A stretch of 64,000 nt of DNA from CAWAYH01 sp963786195 (GTDB lineage Bacteria > Acidobacteriota > Vicinamibacteria > Vicinamibacterales > 2-12-FULL-66-21), in NCBI GenBank assembly GCA_963786195.1, contig CAWAYH010000006.1, positions 682,001-746,000 on the forward strand. Direction: 5' to 3'. The position numbers were made by a program, and so were the translations under genes. Positions 46,047 through 55,087 of the stretch are shown here, piece after piece. Numbering within the stretch: the first letter of the stretch is position 1; every line of letters starts with the position of its first letter. The notes beneath the pieces are model-generated. The model saw only the letters and a program-made list of their open reading frames with translations. It was not told the origin of the DNA and did not search any database.

Positions 46047-47405
46047 TCGTGTGCTTCTCCGTTGAGGTTCACGCCGTACCGTTCGGCCATGCGGTAGAGC
46101 GTGCGTCGATCGATCCCGAGCACCTCGGCCGCGCGCGTCCGGTTGTTGCCAACGACATGGAGCACGTGAATCAGGTAGCGGCGCTCCAGCTGATCCAGCG
46201 TCGGCACGTCGGTGAAGAGGCTCTCCTCGAGCGTTCGGCCGCCGCCCCGGATGGCTGGCGGCAGGTCCGTCGACGTCGATGATGCCGCCGCGGCAATACA
46301 GCACGAGCCGTTCGATCGTGTTCTGCAGCTCGCGGACGTTCCCCGGCCACCCGTAGGAAATCAGGGCGTCCAGCGCCGCCGTGGAAAACGTGATCTTCCG
46401 TCCGGCACGTGAGGACGCCTGTTCGAGGAAACTGCCGATCAACAGCGGGATGTCCGCGCGGCGCTCGCGCAGCGCCGGCAGGCGAATCACGATGACGCCG
46501 AGCCGATAGTAGAGATCCTGGCGGAAGCGACCCGCGTTGATGTCACCTTCGAGGTCGGCGTTCGTTGCGCCGATGACGCGCGCGTGCACGCGGACGTCCC
46601 GGACCGCACCGACCGGCCGGACTTCGCCTTCCTCCAGCACCCGCAGCAGCTTCACCTGCAGGGCCGCAGGCGCTTCGCCGATCTCGTCGAGCAGCACGGT
46701 GCCGCTTCGCGCGTGCTCGAAGATCCCTTTCTTGTCGGCGATGGCGCCGGTGAACGACCCGCGCGTGTGCCCGAACAGCTCGGACTCGAGCAGCGTCTCG
46801 GTGATCGCGCCACAGTTGATGCCGACGAACGGCTCGTGGCTGCGCGCGCTGTGCCGGTGGATCGCGCGCGCGACGAGCTCCTTGCCGGTCCCGCTCTCGC
46901 CCACGATCAGCGCGGGCGCGAGCGAGTCGGCCGCGTAGGCGATCTGCTTGTAGACCTCGAGCATCGGCGCGGTGTGCCCGAACAGACCGGCGGGCGCGGG
47001 CGCCGGCTTGGCCGCCAGCTCCTCGTCGGCCGTATGCGAGGCCGCGTGCTGCAGCGCGCGATCGACGGTCGACCTGACCTCGCTGATGTTGAACGGCTTG
47101 CTGACGTAGTCGAACGCGCCGGCGCGGACCGCCGCGATCGCCGTCTCGAGCGTCCCGAACCCGCTGATCAGGATGACCTGCCCGGACGGGTACTCCGCCT
47201 TGAACGCGTGCAGCAGATCCATGCCGGAATGCGCGGCATTCAGGTTGATGTCCGCGATCAGGAGATCGAACGGCTCGTGGCGCAGGCGTCCGACCGCCTC
47301 GTCCGGGTTGTGTACGGCCACCATCGCACGCCCCGGCTCTCCGACGAGCTCCTGGATGAACCGGCACGTCTCGACGTCATCATCGACAATCAGGATTTTT
47401 GACAT
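46043..47405 (-). CDS. NtrC/AtoC-type sigma-54-dependent response regulator (one +1 frameshift near the C-terminus)
   Basis: Receiver domain at 1-120 (ILIVDDDVETCRFIQELVG, phospho-acceptor in DLLIADINLN, K in DYVSKPF), AAA+ domain with GESGTGKE, GSFTGA (a common variant of GAFTGA), GTVLLDEIGEA and WPGNVRELQNTIERL. Near 46265 a +1 break separates VDGPAA from RGGGRTLEESLF and the Fis-type helix-turn-helix NNRTRAAEVLGIDRRTLYRM, ending at 46043. Length minus one is 454 codons. The uncorrected frame instead runs into the small membrane protein. It overlaps the kinase stop by 16 bases. Confidence 0.9.
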
Positions 47406-48982
47406 GGCTCGAGGTTGACGGCGGGCTGGCGTCCCGCCGCCGGAAGGTCGATCGTGAGAACGGCGCCCCCATCGGGAGCGTTGCGGGCTGAAATGGTTCC
47501 GCCGTGGGCCGACACGACTTCGCGCGTGATGCCGAGACCCAGGCCCGAGCCGTGCCCCGCCTCTTTTGTCGTGACCCAGGGCTCGAAGACGCGCGTCAGC
47601 ATCTCGGGCGGGATGCCGTTGCCCGTGTCGGCGATCTCCACGCGGACGCCGGCCTGAGTGCGCGAGGCCCGGATGCGGAGCGTCCCGCCGCGCGGCATGG
47701 CGTCGAGGCTGTTCGTGATCAGCGTCAGCAGCGCCAGCTCGAGCTGTGTCGTCTCCGCTTCGATCGCCGGGAGACCGTCATCGATCGTGACGTGGAGTTG
47801 CACGGCGCAGCGCTCGATGCGGGGCCGGGCGGTCTCGCACGCTCGATCGACGATCCGTTCGATCGACGTGATCTCGCGCGGCGACGGCTGACGCGCCTGG
47901 TCCAGCATGGCGCGGAGGATGCGCGTCACCTGCTGGATCTGGCGACTCACGATCTCGAGACGATTCCGGCTGCGCAGGTCCTGCACCTTGTCGTCGCGCA
48001 CCATCTGCACGTATCCGGAGATCAGGTTGAGCGGCGTGCCCACCTGGTGGGCGACGTTGGCGGCCATCTGGCCCAGCGCCGCCAGCCGTTCGGCGCGCGC
48101 CAGCGCCTCGCGCAGCGACAGGACGCGGCGATAGCCCTCCTCGACCTCGGCGCTCCGCTGCCGCAGTTCCGCGGTCGCGTCACGCACGCGCTCCTGAAGC
48201 ACTTCGTTGAAGTGCTCCGTCCGCGCCAGCATGTCGTTCAGGCCTTCGGCGACCGATCCCAGCTCGTCGCGCCGGGACACGCGCGCGCGCGCCGTGAGGT
48301 CGCCGTGCGCGACGCGATCCATCGTGTCGCGGATCGCCGTCAGCGGCGCGTGGACGAGACGACGCGTCAGGAGATCGACGAGGACGGTGAGCAGGATGAC
48401 CGTCGGCGGCGTGAACCAGAGCGCGATCGCCCGGACGCGCTGCGTGGCCAGTCGCGCGGGCGCCATCGGCACGGTCACGGCAACCGCCAACGATGGCTCG
48501 CGACTTCCCACCGGCACCGCCACCGTCGTCACCGCTTCGTCACGCGTCACCTGTATGTGCTGGGAATCGATCGCGCGCTGCGCAAGGGCAACGGTGTCGG
48601 CTCGTTCCTGCGAGGACGTGCTGGCGAGCACCGTGGCCGCGGAGTGGTCGGCCGAGACCACCGTGATGACCTGGCCGCCGGCGTTGCCCTCGAGCGACTC
48701 GTGCAGCCAGTCGCGCAGCTCCCCGCCGTCCAGCGTCGGCCGCGCGTTCAGATCGGCGCGGACGGTTTCGGCGGTGAGCCGCGCCGCATTCACCAGCTCC
48801 TGCTCGATCGTCTGCTCCACCGCGCGGAGCTGGAGCCAGGTCAGCGCGGTGATCACGAGCGCCATCACCAGCGCGACGAGCAGCGAGAGGCGCGTGCGGA
48901 GCGTCAGCCGTCCGCGCCATTTCGCCACACTATGGCGGATGTGCCATGCATCGCTGACCCACTCGAGCGCCGGTGTATCCAT
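47390..48982 (-). CDS. Sensor histidine kinase (periplasmic sensor, HAMP, HisKA, HATPase), NtrB/AtoS-like
   Basis: 530 residues. Helix 1 at about 33-52 (SLLVALVMALVITALTWLQL), a ~135-residue periplasmic sensor, helix 2 at about 186-206, HAMP (HAPLTAIRDTMDRVAHGDLT), a coiled coil, then HisKA with H312 in NVAHQVGTPLN. The AHQVGTPL box differs from the usual AHEIRNPL; it lacks the Glu after His. HATPase motifs: LITNSLDAM, DTGNGIPPE and GSGLGLGI. First gene of the minus-strand kinase-regulator-small membrane protein operon. The Gln after the histidine may affect phosphatase activity. Confidence 0.93.
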   Translation of the reverse strand: MDTPALEWVSDAWHIRHSVAKWRGRLTLRTRLSLLVALVMALVITALTWLQLRAVEQTIEQELVNAARLTAETVRADLNARPTLDGGELRDWLHESLEGNAGGQVITVVSADHSAATVLASTSSQERADTVALAQRAIDSQHIQVTRDEAVTTVAVPVGSREPSLAVAVTVPMAPARLATQRVRAIALWFTPPTVILLTVLVDLLTRRLVHAPLTAIRDTMDRVAHGDLTARARVSRRDELGSVAEGLNDMLARTEHFNEVLQERVRDATAELRQRSAEVEEGYRRVLSLREALARAERLAALGQMAANVAHQVGTPLNLISGYVQMVRDDKVQDLRSRNRLEIVSRQIQQVTRILRAMLDQARQPSPREITSIERIVDRACETARPRIERCAVQLHVTIDDGLPAIEAETTQLELALLTLITNSLDAMPRGGTLRIRASRTQAGVRVEIADTGNGIPPEMLTRVFEPWVTTKEAGHGSGLGLGITREVVSAHGGTISARNAPDGGAVLTIDLPAAGRQPAVNLEPCQKS

Positions 48983-49003
48983 CTAACTGCCGTCTCCTTC
49001 AGC

Positions 49004-49016
49004 ACTTGTCACAAGT
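49004..49016. promoter_or_regulatory. Perfect dyad ACTTGT-C-ACAAGT, candidate operator
   Basis: The 13-bp inverted repeat lies 21 bases upstream of the kinase start (48982) and 20 bases upstream of the candidate -24/-12 site for the divergent gene. It is well placed to bind the Fis-type domain of the sigma-54 regulator encoded by this operon. Confidence 0.4.
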
Positions 49017-49035
49017 CAGTTCACGTCAACGCACG

Positions 49036-49052
49036 TGGCATGCCACTTGGTC
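49036..49052 (+). promoter_or_regulatory. Weak candidate sigma-54 promoter with 12-bp palindrome
   Basis: GTGGCATGCCACTTGGT has TGGCA at the -24 position and TTG at -12, with GG-N10-GG (the last pair is normally GC). GTGGCATGCCAC is also a perfect palindrome, so this could instead be an operator. Transcription would start near 49063, some 40 bases before ATG 49104. Confidence 0.35.
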
Positions 49053-49103
49053 CTGCGTGGCAGCAGAGCAGACGCACCGTGCCTGAAAAGGAGGGCACAC
49101 CTC

Positions 49104-49496
49104 ATGCGAATCACGTCACGCACACTCATCGCGATGCTGGCGACCATCGTGATGGCGGGCTCCGCATACGCGGGGCAGTCGCAACCGGCCTCGAAGTCGG
49201 CCAAGGCCTCTCATCCGACGGCCTCGAAGTCGAGTCCAACGCTGATGGCCAGCGGGAAGATCGTCAGCTTCGATAGCAGCAGCCAGATGCTGGTGGTGTC
49301 GACCAAGAACGGCGACCAGCAGTTCACGCTGAATTCATCCGCGCGGATCACCGATGGGAAGAAGAGCATCGGCGCCGACACGCTGGGGAGCCTGGCGAAT
49401 CACCAGGTGAAGGTTCGGTATCTTCAGTCAGGCGATCAGAAGACCGTGCAGTCGGTCAGCGTGGGACCAGCCGAAGCGAGCGCAAAGAAGAGCTGA
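49104..49496 (+). CDS. Small secreted protein, possible target of the adjacent sigma-54 two-component system
   Basis: I start at ATG 49104, with AAGGAGG eight to nine bases upstream, rather than the longer frame from 49035. About 130 residues with signal peptide LIAMLATIVMAGSAYAGQS, a Ser/Lys/Pro-rich linker (KSAKASHPTASKS) and a single beta-rich domain (GKIVSFDSSSQMLVVSTKNG, HQVKVRYLQSGDQKTVQSVS) that resembles small OB-like periplasmic folds such as DUF5666-type domains. It is divergent from the kinase operon across 121 bases that hold two palindromes. Function is unknown. Confidence 0.7.
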   Translation: MRITSRTLIAMLATIVMAGSAYAGQSQPASKSAKASHPTASKSSPTLMASGKIVSFDSSSQMLVVSTKNGDQQFTLNSSARITDGKKSIGADTLGSLANHQVKVRYLQSGDQKTVQSVSVGPAEASAKKS

Positions 49497-49628
49497 GGAG
49501 TTGAAAGCGGTTCGGGACGCGCGCAGGTGATCCGTCGATCGCCTCGCGCCCCCGGCCGTGACCGCGTGGGCAGACAAGCCTCTCGGCTGGCGACCAAACC
49601 CCCTGTACAGTTTGAAGAAACTCGGGTG

Positions 49629-49809
49629 GCCTGTATCGGTTGAATCGGTAGTCATGCGGGCACCCTCGCGGGGCCCGGCGTGTGACAGCCCACAAGTGCT
49701 CGCGCGCTTTCCGTGGGGCTCAACGCGTCCGGCGCGCTGCGCGCTTGCGGGCGCCCGTCACACGCCACCCGCGAAGCCCGCCGGCCCTACCGATTCAGCT
49801 GATACAGGC
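49629..49809. repeat. Imperfect inverted repeat, ~55-bp arms around a 70-bp loop
   Basis: Left arm 49629-49686 and right arm 49757-49809 pair at both ends (CCTGTATC...TGAATCGGTAG outside, GGCGTGTGAC inside) with mismatches between. It occupies most of the 387-bp gap 49497-49883, where I see no gene. It may be a miniature mobile element or an RNA-forming hairpin. Confidence 0.55.
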
Positions 49810-49883
49810 GACTCGTCATTCGAAGAGCGTGCACGCTTCATCACTACTGCCCGTGGGCTCGCGGGTGTCGCGTGGCGGGCGGC

Positions 49884-51068
49884 TCAGACGATCGCCTTCT
49901 GAGAGCGAAGCGCATCGATTTCCGCGCTTGTGTATCCCGCCTCGCGAAGCACGTCGTCGGTGTGCTCACCCAGCAGCGGTGCGCGCCGCGCGACGGCGAG
50001 CGGTGTTTCCGACATCTTGATCGGCGCGCCCAGCGTCCGGAGGCGGCCCAGCACGGGATGGTCGACTTCCACCGCCAGCTCCCGTGCCTGCACTTGCGGA
50101 TCGGCAAAGACTTCCGCGTAGTTGTTGATCGCCCCGCACGGGACGCCGCCGCGCTCGAGACGCTCCAGCCAGTACGCCCGATCCTGCGTGACGGTCACCG
50201 CCTGAACCAGCGACGCGAGGTCCGCCTTGTGCGTGACGCGCGCGGCATCGGTCGCATAATGCGGCGACTCGGCCCACTCGCTGTGTCCGAGCAGGCTGCA
50301 AAGTCGTACGAACGTCCGGTCGTTGGCGCCGCCGATCGTGATGTAGCCGTCCCTGCAGCGGAACGCCTGATAGGGGGCGCTCATCCGATGCGCTGACCCC
50401 TGTGGCTGCGGCGCCTTGCCGGTGCTGAAGAACTCCGTCGCCTCCCATACGGAAAGCGCAACACCGGCGTCGAGGAGAGAGGTGTCGATAAGCTGACCCC
50501 TTCCGCTGCGCTCGCGGTAGTGGAGCGCAGCAAGAATGCCCGACAGCGCGAAGAGGCCGGCGCCGAGATCCGTCAGCGGCACACCGGCCTTGACCGGCGG
50601 TCCGCCGGGGACGCCCGTGATCGACATGATGCCCGACACGCCCTGGGCGATGAGATCGAAGCCGCCTTTCTCCCGCGCGGGCCCGGTCTGCCCGTATCCC
50701 GAAATCGACGCGTAGACCAGACGCGGATTGGTGGCAGACAGCGCCGCGTAGCCCAGGCCGAACCGCTCCATCACCCCGGGCCGGTAGTTCTCGATGACGA
50801 CGTCGGATTGGGACGCGAGCCGGCAGAAGATCGCCTGGGCTTGGGGTTGCTTCAGATCGAGCACGATGCCGCGCTTCCCGCGGTTGACGGCGTTGAAGCT
50901 GGGGCTGTCGGTGCCCGCCGTGCCGGCCATCCGTCGCGTCGAGTCGCCGCCGGGCGGCTCGATCTTGATCACGGTGGCACCCATGTCGCACAGTAGCATC
51001 GCGCAGAACGGACCGGCCATCACCTGGGTGACGTCCAGCACCCGGAGCCCTTCAAGCGCCTGTTTCAT
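49884..51068 (-). CDS. CaiB/BaiF family III CoA-transferase
   Basis: 394 residues, intact, normal length for the family. Begins LEGLRVLDVTQVMAGPFCAM with the conserved GATVIKIEPPGGD and VIENYRPGVMERFGLGYAAL segments; the catalytic aspartate is D138 in GGFDLIAQG (Asp169 in FRC). The C-terminal part has GVPCGAINNYAEVFADPQVQ, typical of the family. It transfers CoA from a CoA-ester such as succinyl-CoA to a carboxylate. It is divergent (11 bases) from a crotonase and near a TTT carboxylate uptake system, suggesting a pathway that imports, activates and processes an organic acid. Confidence 0.93.
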   Translation of the reverse strand: MKQALEGLRVLDVTQVMAGPFCAMLLCDMGATVIKIEPPGGDSTRRMAGTAGTDSPSFNAVNRGKRGIVLDLKQPQAQAIFCRLASQSDVVIENYRPGVMERFGLGYAALSATNPRLVYASISGYGQTGPAREKGGFDLIAQGVSGIMSITGVPGGPPVKAGVPLTDLGAGLFALSGILAALHYRERSGRGQLIDTSLLDAGVALSVWEATEFFSTGKAPQPQGSAHRMSAPYQAFRCRDGYITIGGANDRTFVRLCSLLGHSEWAESPHYATDAARVTHKADLASLVQAVTVTQDRAYWLERLERGGVPCGAINNYAEVFADPQVQARELAVEVDHPVLGRLRTLGAPIKMSETPLAVARRAPLLGEHTDDVLREAGYTSAEIDALRSQKAIV

Positions 51069-51079
51069 GGAGACTCCCA

Positions 51080-51862
51080 GTGTCGACAGCTGAAGCCCGA
51101 TTCGACGTCCGCGGTCCGATCGCGACGTTGACGTTCGACCGCCCCGGCGCGCGCAACGCGCTCACGTGGGCCATGTACGACGCGCTCGTCGACGCCTGCG
51201 AGCGCGTGGACGCGGACCAGCAGGTCCGCGTCATGGTGATTCGCGGCGAAGGCAAGGCGTTCGCCGCCGGCACGGACATCAGCCAGTTCCGCGACTTCCA
51301 GTCGGGCGACGACGGCGTCAAGTACGAGCGGCGGCTCGACGCGGTGATCGACCGGCTGGAGCGCGTGCGGTGCCCCACGATCGCGGCGGTCGACGGCCCC
51401 GCCGTCGGCGGCGGGTGCGCGATCGCGCTCACCTGCGACCTCCGCATCTGCACCTCACGTGCGCGCTTCGCCGTGCCGATCGCCAGGACGCTCGGCAACT
51501 GCCTGTCGATCACCAACATCAGCCGCTTCGTCGATCTGCTCGGGCCTGCCCTCTTCACCGATCTCATCTTCACCGGCCGCGCGGTCGACGCCCAGGAAGC
51601 CAGGGCCCTGGGCCTCGTCACGCGGATCGTAGACGATGAGAGCCTCGACGCGGCAGCGCAGGAGCTTGCGACGACGATCGCCGGCCATGCGCCGCTGACC
51701 ATCGCGACCACGAAGGCCACCCTCAGCCGTTTGCGCGCACGCACGCGCCCACCCGCCGATGCCGCGGACGACCTCGTCGCGCACTGCTACGGCAGCGCGG
51801 ACTTCCGGGAGGGCGTCGCGGCGTTCCTGGCGCGGCGGTCGCCCCAATGGTCCGGATCGTGA
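51080..51862 (+). CDS. Enoyl-CoA hydratase/isomerase (crotonase) family protein
   Basis: 260 residues from GTG 51080 with GGAG nearby. Crotonase core: IATLTFDRPGARNALTWAMY, FAAGTDISQF (oxyanion loop 1), CPTIAAVDGPAVGGGCAIAL (oxyanion loop 2), and helix FTGRAVDAQEARALGLVTRI. The usual catalytic Glu of hydratases after GGG is replaced by the CAIAL sequence, so the reaction may be isomerase- or hydrolase-like. Start-to-start spacing with the CoA-transferase is only 11 bases, so their promoters overlap each other's coding regions. Likely in the same pathway. Confidence 0.9.
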   Translation: MSTAEARFDVRGPIATLTFDRPGARNALTWAMYDALVDACERVDADQQVRVMVIRGEGKAFAAGTDISQFRDFQSGDDGVKYERRLDAVIDRLERVRCPTIAAVDGPAVGGGCAIALTCDLRICTSRARFAVPIARTLGNCLSITNISRFVDLLGPALFTDLIFTGRAVDAQEARALGLVTRIVDDESLDAAAQELATTIAGHAPLTIATTKATLSRLRARTRPPADAADDLVAHCYGSADFREGVAAFLARRSPQWSGS

Positions 51863-51881
51863 GAGGCGGAGGGGACGGAGG

Positions 51882-52023
51882 GAGCGGAGGAAATACAAAC
51901 ACGGAGGACCGGAGACACGGAGAGAAATAGGTGACGCCGTGATGCGCACACCGGTCGCGTCGCGGGAGCGCGGCCAACAATCCTCCGCGTCTCCGCGCCT
52001 CCGTGTGTTGTATTCCTCCGCTC
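51882..52023. repeat. Inverted repeat of the GGAGGAAATACAAACACGGAG type
   Basis: Arms of about 40 bases (51882-51921 and 51984-52023) are nearly complementary, with units such as ACGGAGAC repeated within each arm. It lies between the convergent crotonase and TctA genes and overlaps the TctA stop, so it probably serves as a bidirectional terminator. Similar purine-rich direct repeats are widespread intergenic elements in bacteria. Confidence 0.7.
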
Positions 52024-53507
52024 ACTCCGCCGCCTCCGTTGCCTCGCGCCGCAGGGCGCGGAGGGCCGGCGCAACCAGGGCTAAGGCCGCGACCGCCAGC
52101 AATCCCGCCGCGATCGGGCGCGTCGCGAAGATTGCGAAGCTTCCCTGCGAGATCTGCATCGACTGGCGAAAGGCGTTCTCGCAGAGCGGTCCAAGCACCA
52201 GCGCCGCGACGAAGGCCGCCGGCGAGTATCCGAGCTTGCGCATCGCGAGGCCGACGGCGGAGAACACGAGCATCACGCCGACGTCCCACATCCGGTTGTT
52301 CGCGGCGTACGCGCCGACGAGGCACAGCACGACGACTGACGGTGCGAGCACCGAGTACGGCACGAGCAGCGCGCGGACGAACACCGGGATCAGCACGATG
52401 TTGAGCAGCAGCAGCATGACGTTGCCGATGTACATGCTGGCGATCAGCCCCCACGCGATCTGCGGGTTCTCTTGAAACAGCAGCGGCCCCGGGCGGATCC
52501 CCCACATGATCAGCGCGCCCACGAGCACGGCGGTCGTCGTCCCGCCCGGCAGCCCGAGCGTGAGGAGCGGCACGAGGGCACCGGCGGACGCGGCGTTGTT
52601 GGCCGCCTCGGGCGCGGCCACGCCTTCAATGGCGCCGCGGCCGAAACGCTCGGGGTGACGGGAAACGCGCTTTTCGAGCGCGTAGGCCATGAACGACGCG
52701 AGCGTCGCGCCCGCGCCGGGAAGTGTCCCGATCGCGAAGCCGGCGACCGTCCCGCGCAGGATTGCCGGACGGCAGATCCGCAGGTCCTCCCAGGTGGGAA
52801 ACACGTCGCGAATCGCCACCTTCGCGCGCGTGCGCGCCGCCTGCGCCGCGTCCTCCGCACCCATGAGGATCTCGGTGAGCCCGAAGAGCGCGATCGACAC
52901 TGGCAGGAAGTCGATGCCGCCGAGCAGATCGATCGATCCGAACGTCAGCCGCGGCATGCCCGTCGTCACGTCGAGTCCGACGATCGCGACAATCAGCCCC
53001 AGCAACGCCGACAGCACGGCCTTCGACGGCGAACCGCTCGTCAGCCCCGTCAGCATCGAGAGCCCGAGAACCGTGAGCGCGAAGGTACTCGGGAGGACCG
53101 AACGAGAGCGCGAAGCGGGCCAGCGTCGGCGCCGTCACCATCAGCGCCGCGGTGCCCATCGTGCCCGCGAAGAACGACGCGATCGTCGCGATGCCGAGCG
53201 CCGCGCCGGCGCGGCCCTGGCGCGCGAGCTGGTAGCCGTCCAGCGCGGTGACGACCGTCGCGGACTCGCCCGGCGTGTTGATCAGCACGGACGTGATGGT
53301 GCCGCCGTACATCGATCCGTAATAGATCCCGCACAGGAGGATGATCGCGCCCGTGGGATCCATGTTGAACGTCAGCGGCAGCAGCAGTGCGACCGCGGAC
53401 GTCGACCCGATCCCGGGCAGCGCACCGACGAGCGTCCCCAGCAGCGCGCCGGCGAGCGCGAGCAGCAGGTTGACGGGCGTCAACGCGACGGAGAAACCGA
53501 GCCGCAT
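52022..53507 (-). CDS. tctA: Tripartite tricarboxylate transporter large membrane subunit TctA (one +1 frameshift)
   Basis: From ATG 53507 the sequence reads RLGFSVALTPVNLLLALAGA, GTLVGALPGIGSTSAVALLL, CGIYYGSMYGGTITSVLINT and PGESATVVTALDGYQLARQG, the TctA signature. Near 53090 a +1 break joins FGPPEY to LTVLGLSMLTGLTSGSPSKA, and the rest carries a dozen hydrophobic helices with EGVAAPEAANNAASAGALVP and TLGLPGGTTTAVLVGAL. Length minus one is 495 codons, the usual TctA size. CTG 53534 is a possible upstream start. It imports carboxylates with TctB and the TctC binding proteins, driven by ion gradients. Confidence 0.9.
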
Positions 53508-53530
53508 GGCGTCGAGGAGGGACAGTTGGC

Positions 53531-53984
53531 TCAGAACCCAAGCGGACCCCTCGGAAGCGGCACACCGAGCCACGCCACGAAGATCAGCCACACGGCGAGC
53601 GGGATGAGGATCGTCGAAAGAGCGTTGGTCAGCTTCCGCGTCGGCTCCAGGGTCCATGACGCGGCCGCGACGAAGATGACGGTCGCGAGGATCAGGCCGG
53701 TGAACGGCACGATCATCGCGGTCAGTACCGTGAGGATCCCGAGCGCCCACGATCGTCCCGGTCATGGGCACGTCCGGCGCCGCGGGCCGATCGTCCCTGG
53801 AACGAAATAGAACGACGAGCTCGAGGACGGCGACCGCGGCCAGCAGCAGGCCGAGCCAGAGCGGGAAGAATCCGGGTCCCGGCGCGTATTCGTGCCAGTA
53901 GGGAAGCGTGCGCGCCTCGGCGGCGACGAAGATGCCGATGGCGAGGACCACCACCGCGGCAACCGCTTCCGCGGGACGCCTCAC
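53531..53984 (-). CDS. tctB: Tripartite tricarboxylate transporter small membrane subunit TctB (one +1 frameshift)
   Basis: GTG 53984 starts RRPAEAVAAVVVLAIGIFVA, followed by a helix pair (GPGFFPLWLGLLLAAVAVLE). A +1 break near 53747 (PMTGTI to ALGILTVLTAM) gives the remaining helices VPFTGLILATVIFVAAASWT and LIPLAVWLIFVAWLGVPLPR. Length minus one is 151 codons, exactly typical. It lies between TctC and TctA, with 23 bases to the TctA start and two hairpin repeats upstream. Confidence 0.85.
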
Positions 53985-53992
53985 GCGGTCGC

Positions 53993-54037
53993 GTCCGGCT
54001 TTAGCCGGACCTCGGTAGTGTCCGGCTTTAGCCGGAC
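53993..54037. repeat. Two REP-like hairpins in tandem
   Basis: GTCCGGCTTTAGCCGGAC occurs at 53993-54010 and again at 54020-54037, the same palindrome as at 1904-1921. The unit including its tail repeats every 27 bases. It fills the gap between the TctC stop (54053) and the TctB start (53984), so it could tune the amount of mRNA between binding protein and membrane subunits. Confidence 0.7.
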
Positions 54038-54052
54038 CTCTGGGTAGTCATG

Positions 54053-55087
54053 TCAGTGCGAGGCGCCGGCCGCGCCGAGGTGCCGGAGCGTGGCCTCGTT
54101 GACGGCTTCCAGCTTCGTCAGAAGCCGCGCGCGTCATCGCCCGTTTTGAAATAGGGCGTCAGCGCAAACCTTTCGATGTATTGCGTGCGCCAGCGCTCGC
54201 TCCCGGTCACGTTGCTTCAGAACATCCTCCCAGTACCGCACCGCAGCGTCCGGCGCGCCGCTGGTGATCGCGACCGCGCGGAACATCCGGTACTCGACGT
54301 CGATCCCGGACTCCTTCAGCGTCGGCACGTCGGGCAGGAGCGAGAGCCGCTCAGGCGCCGCGATGGCGAGCGCGCGGACGAGCCCGCCGCGGATCTGGCT
54401 GATCGTCTCGCTTGGATTCGGCCCGGCCAGCTCGACGTGGCCGCCGGCCACGTTCTGCATCGCTTCGGCGCCGCCGCGCGTGTGCACGTAGGTGAACGAA
54501 ACGCCCGTCGCCTGCTCGATCAGGCCGCCCAGGATGTGATCGCCGCCGCCGACGGCTTCCGTCGCGAGCTTCAGCGCGCGCGGGTGCGCCCGCGCGTACT
54601 CGATGACCTGCTGGATCGTCTCGAACGGTGAGTTGGCCGGCACGACGATGAACTCTTCGTCGAGCGCGAGGACGGCGATCACTTTCACGTCCCGCACCGT
54701 CGGTCCCTTGTAACCAGGCTGCAACGCCAGCGACACCATCGGGTCGTTGAGCGTCACGAGCGTGTTCGGATCGGTCGGCCGTCCCACGACGTACGCCAGG
54801 CCCACCGCGCCCGATCCGCCTGCGCGATTGGACACGGTGACCGGCTGCGCCACCAGATGCTCGTGCGCGACTGCATCCTGGATGGCCCGCGCGAGGTTGT
54901 CCGATCCGCCGCCGGGCTGAAACGGTACGACGATGTCGATAGGACCGTCAGGATAGGACTGCGGGGAGCGCGACCCTGAGCACGCGGCGAGTGCAAGCCC
55001 CAGCACGAGAGCGAGAAACCTGGGAATGGTCGACACGGTGTTCGAGATTACGGCGGAGGTCGACGGCACCACAGACTTGATGTTCAA
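54053..55087 (-). CDS. tctC: TTT substrate-binding protein TctC (BugT family), copy 1; compensating frameshifts
   Basis: TTG 55087 overlaps the stop of the upstream trypsin-fold gene (TTGA). A lipoprotein signal (FLALVLGLALAACSGS) precedes the BugT fold: YPDGPIDIVVPFQPGGGSDN with the GGGSDN substrate loop, VVGRPTDPNTLVTLNDPMVS, and GGLVRALAIAAPERLSLLPD. A +1 break near 54215 and a -1 near 54112 cancel, restoring YIERFALTPYFKTGDD and an end at 54053; 1035 bases is 345 codons. The GGGSDN loop replaces the usual GGxTD of many BugT proteins, so the ligand could be unusual. Confidence 0.85.
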
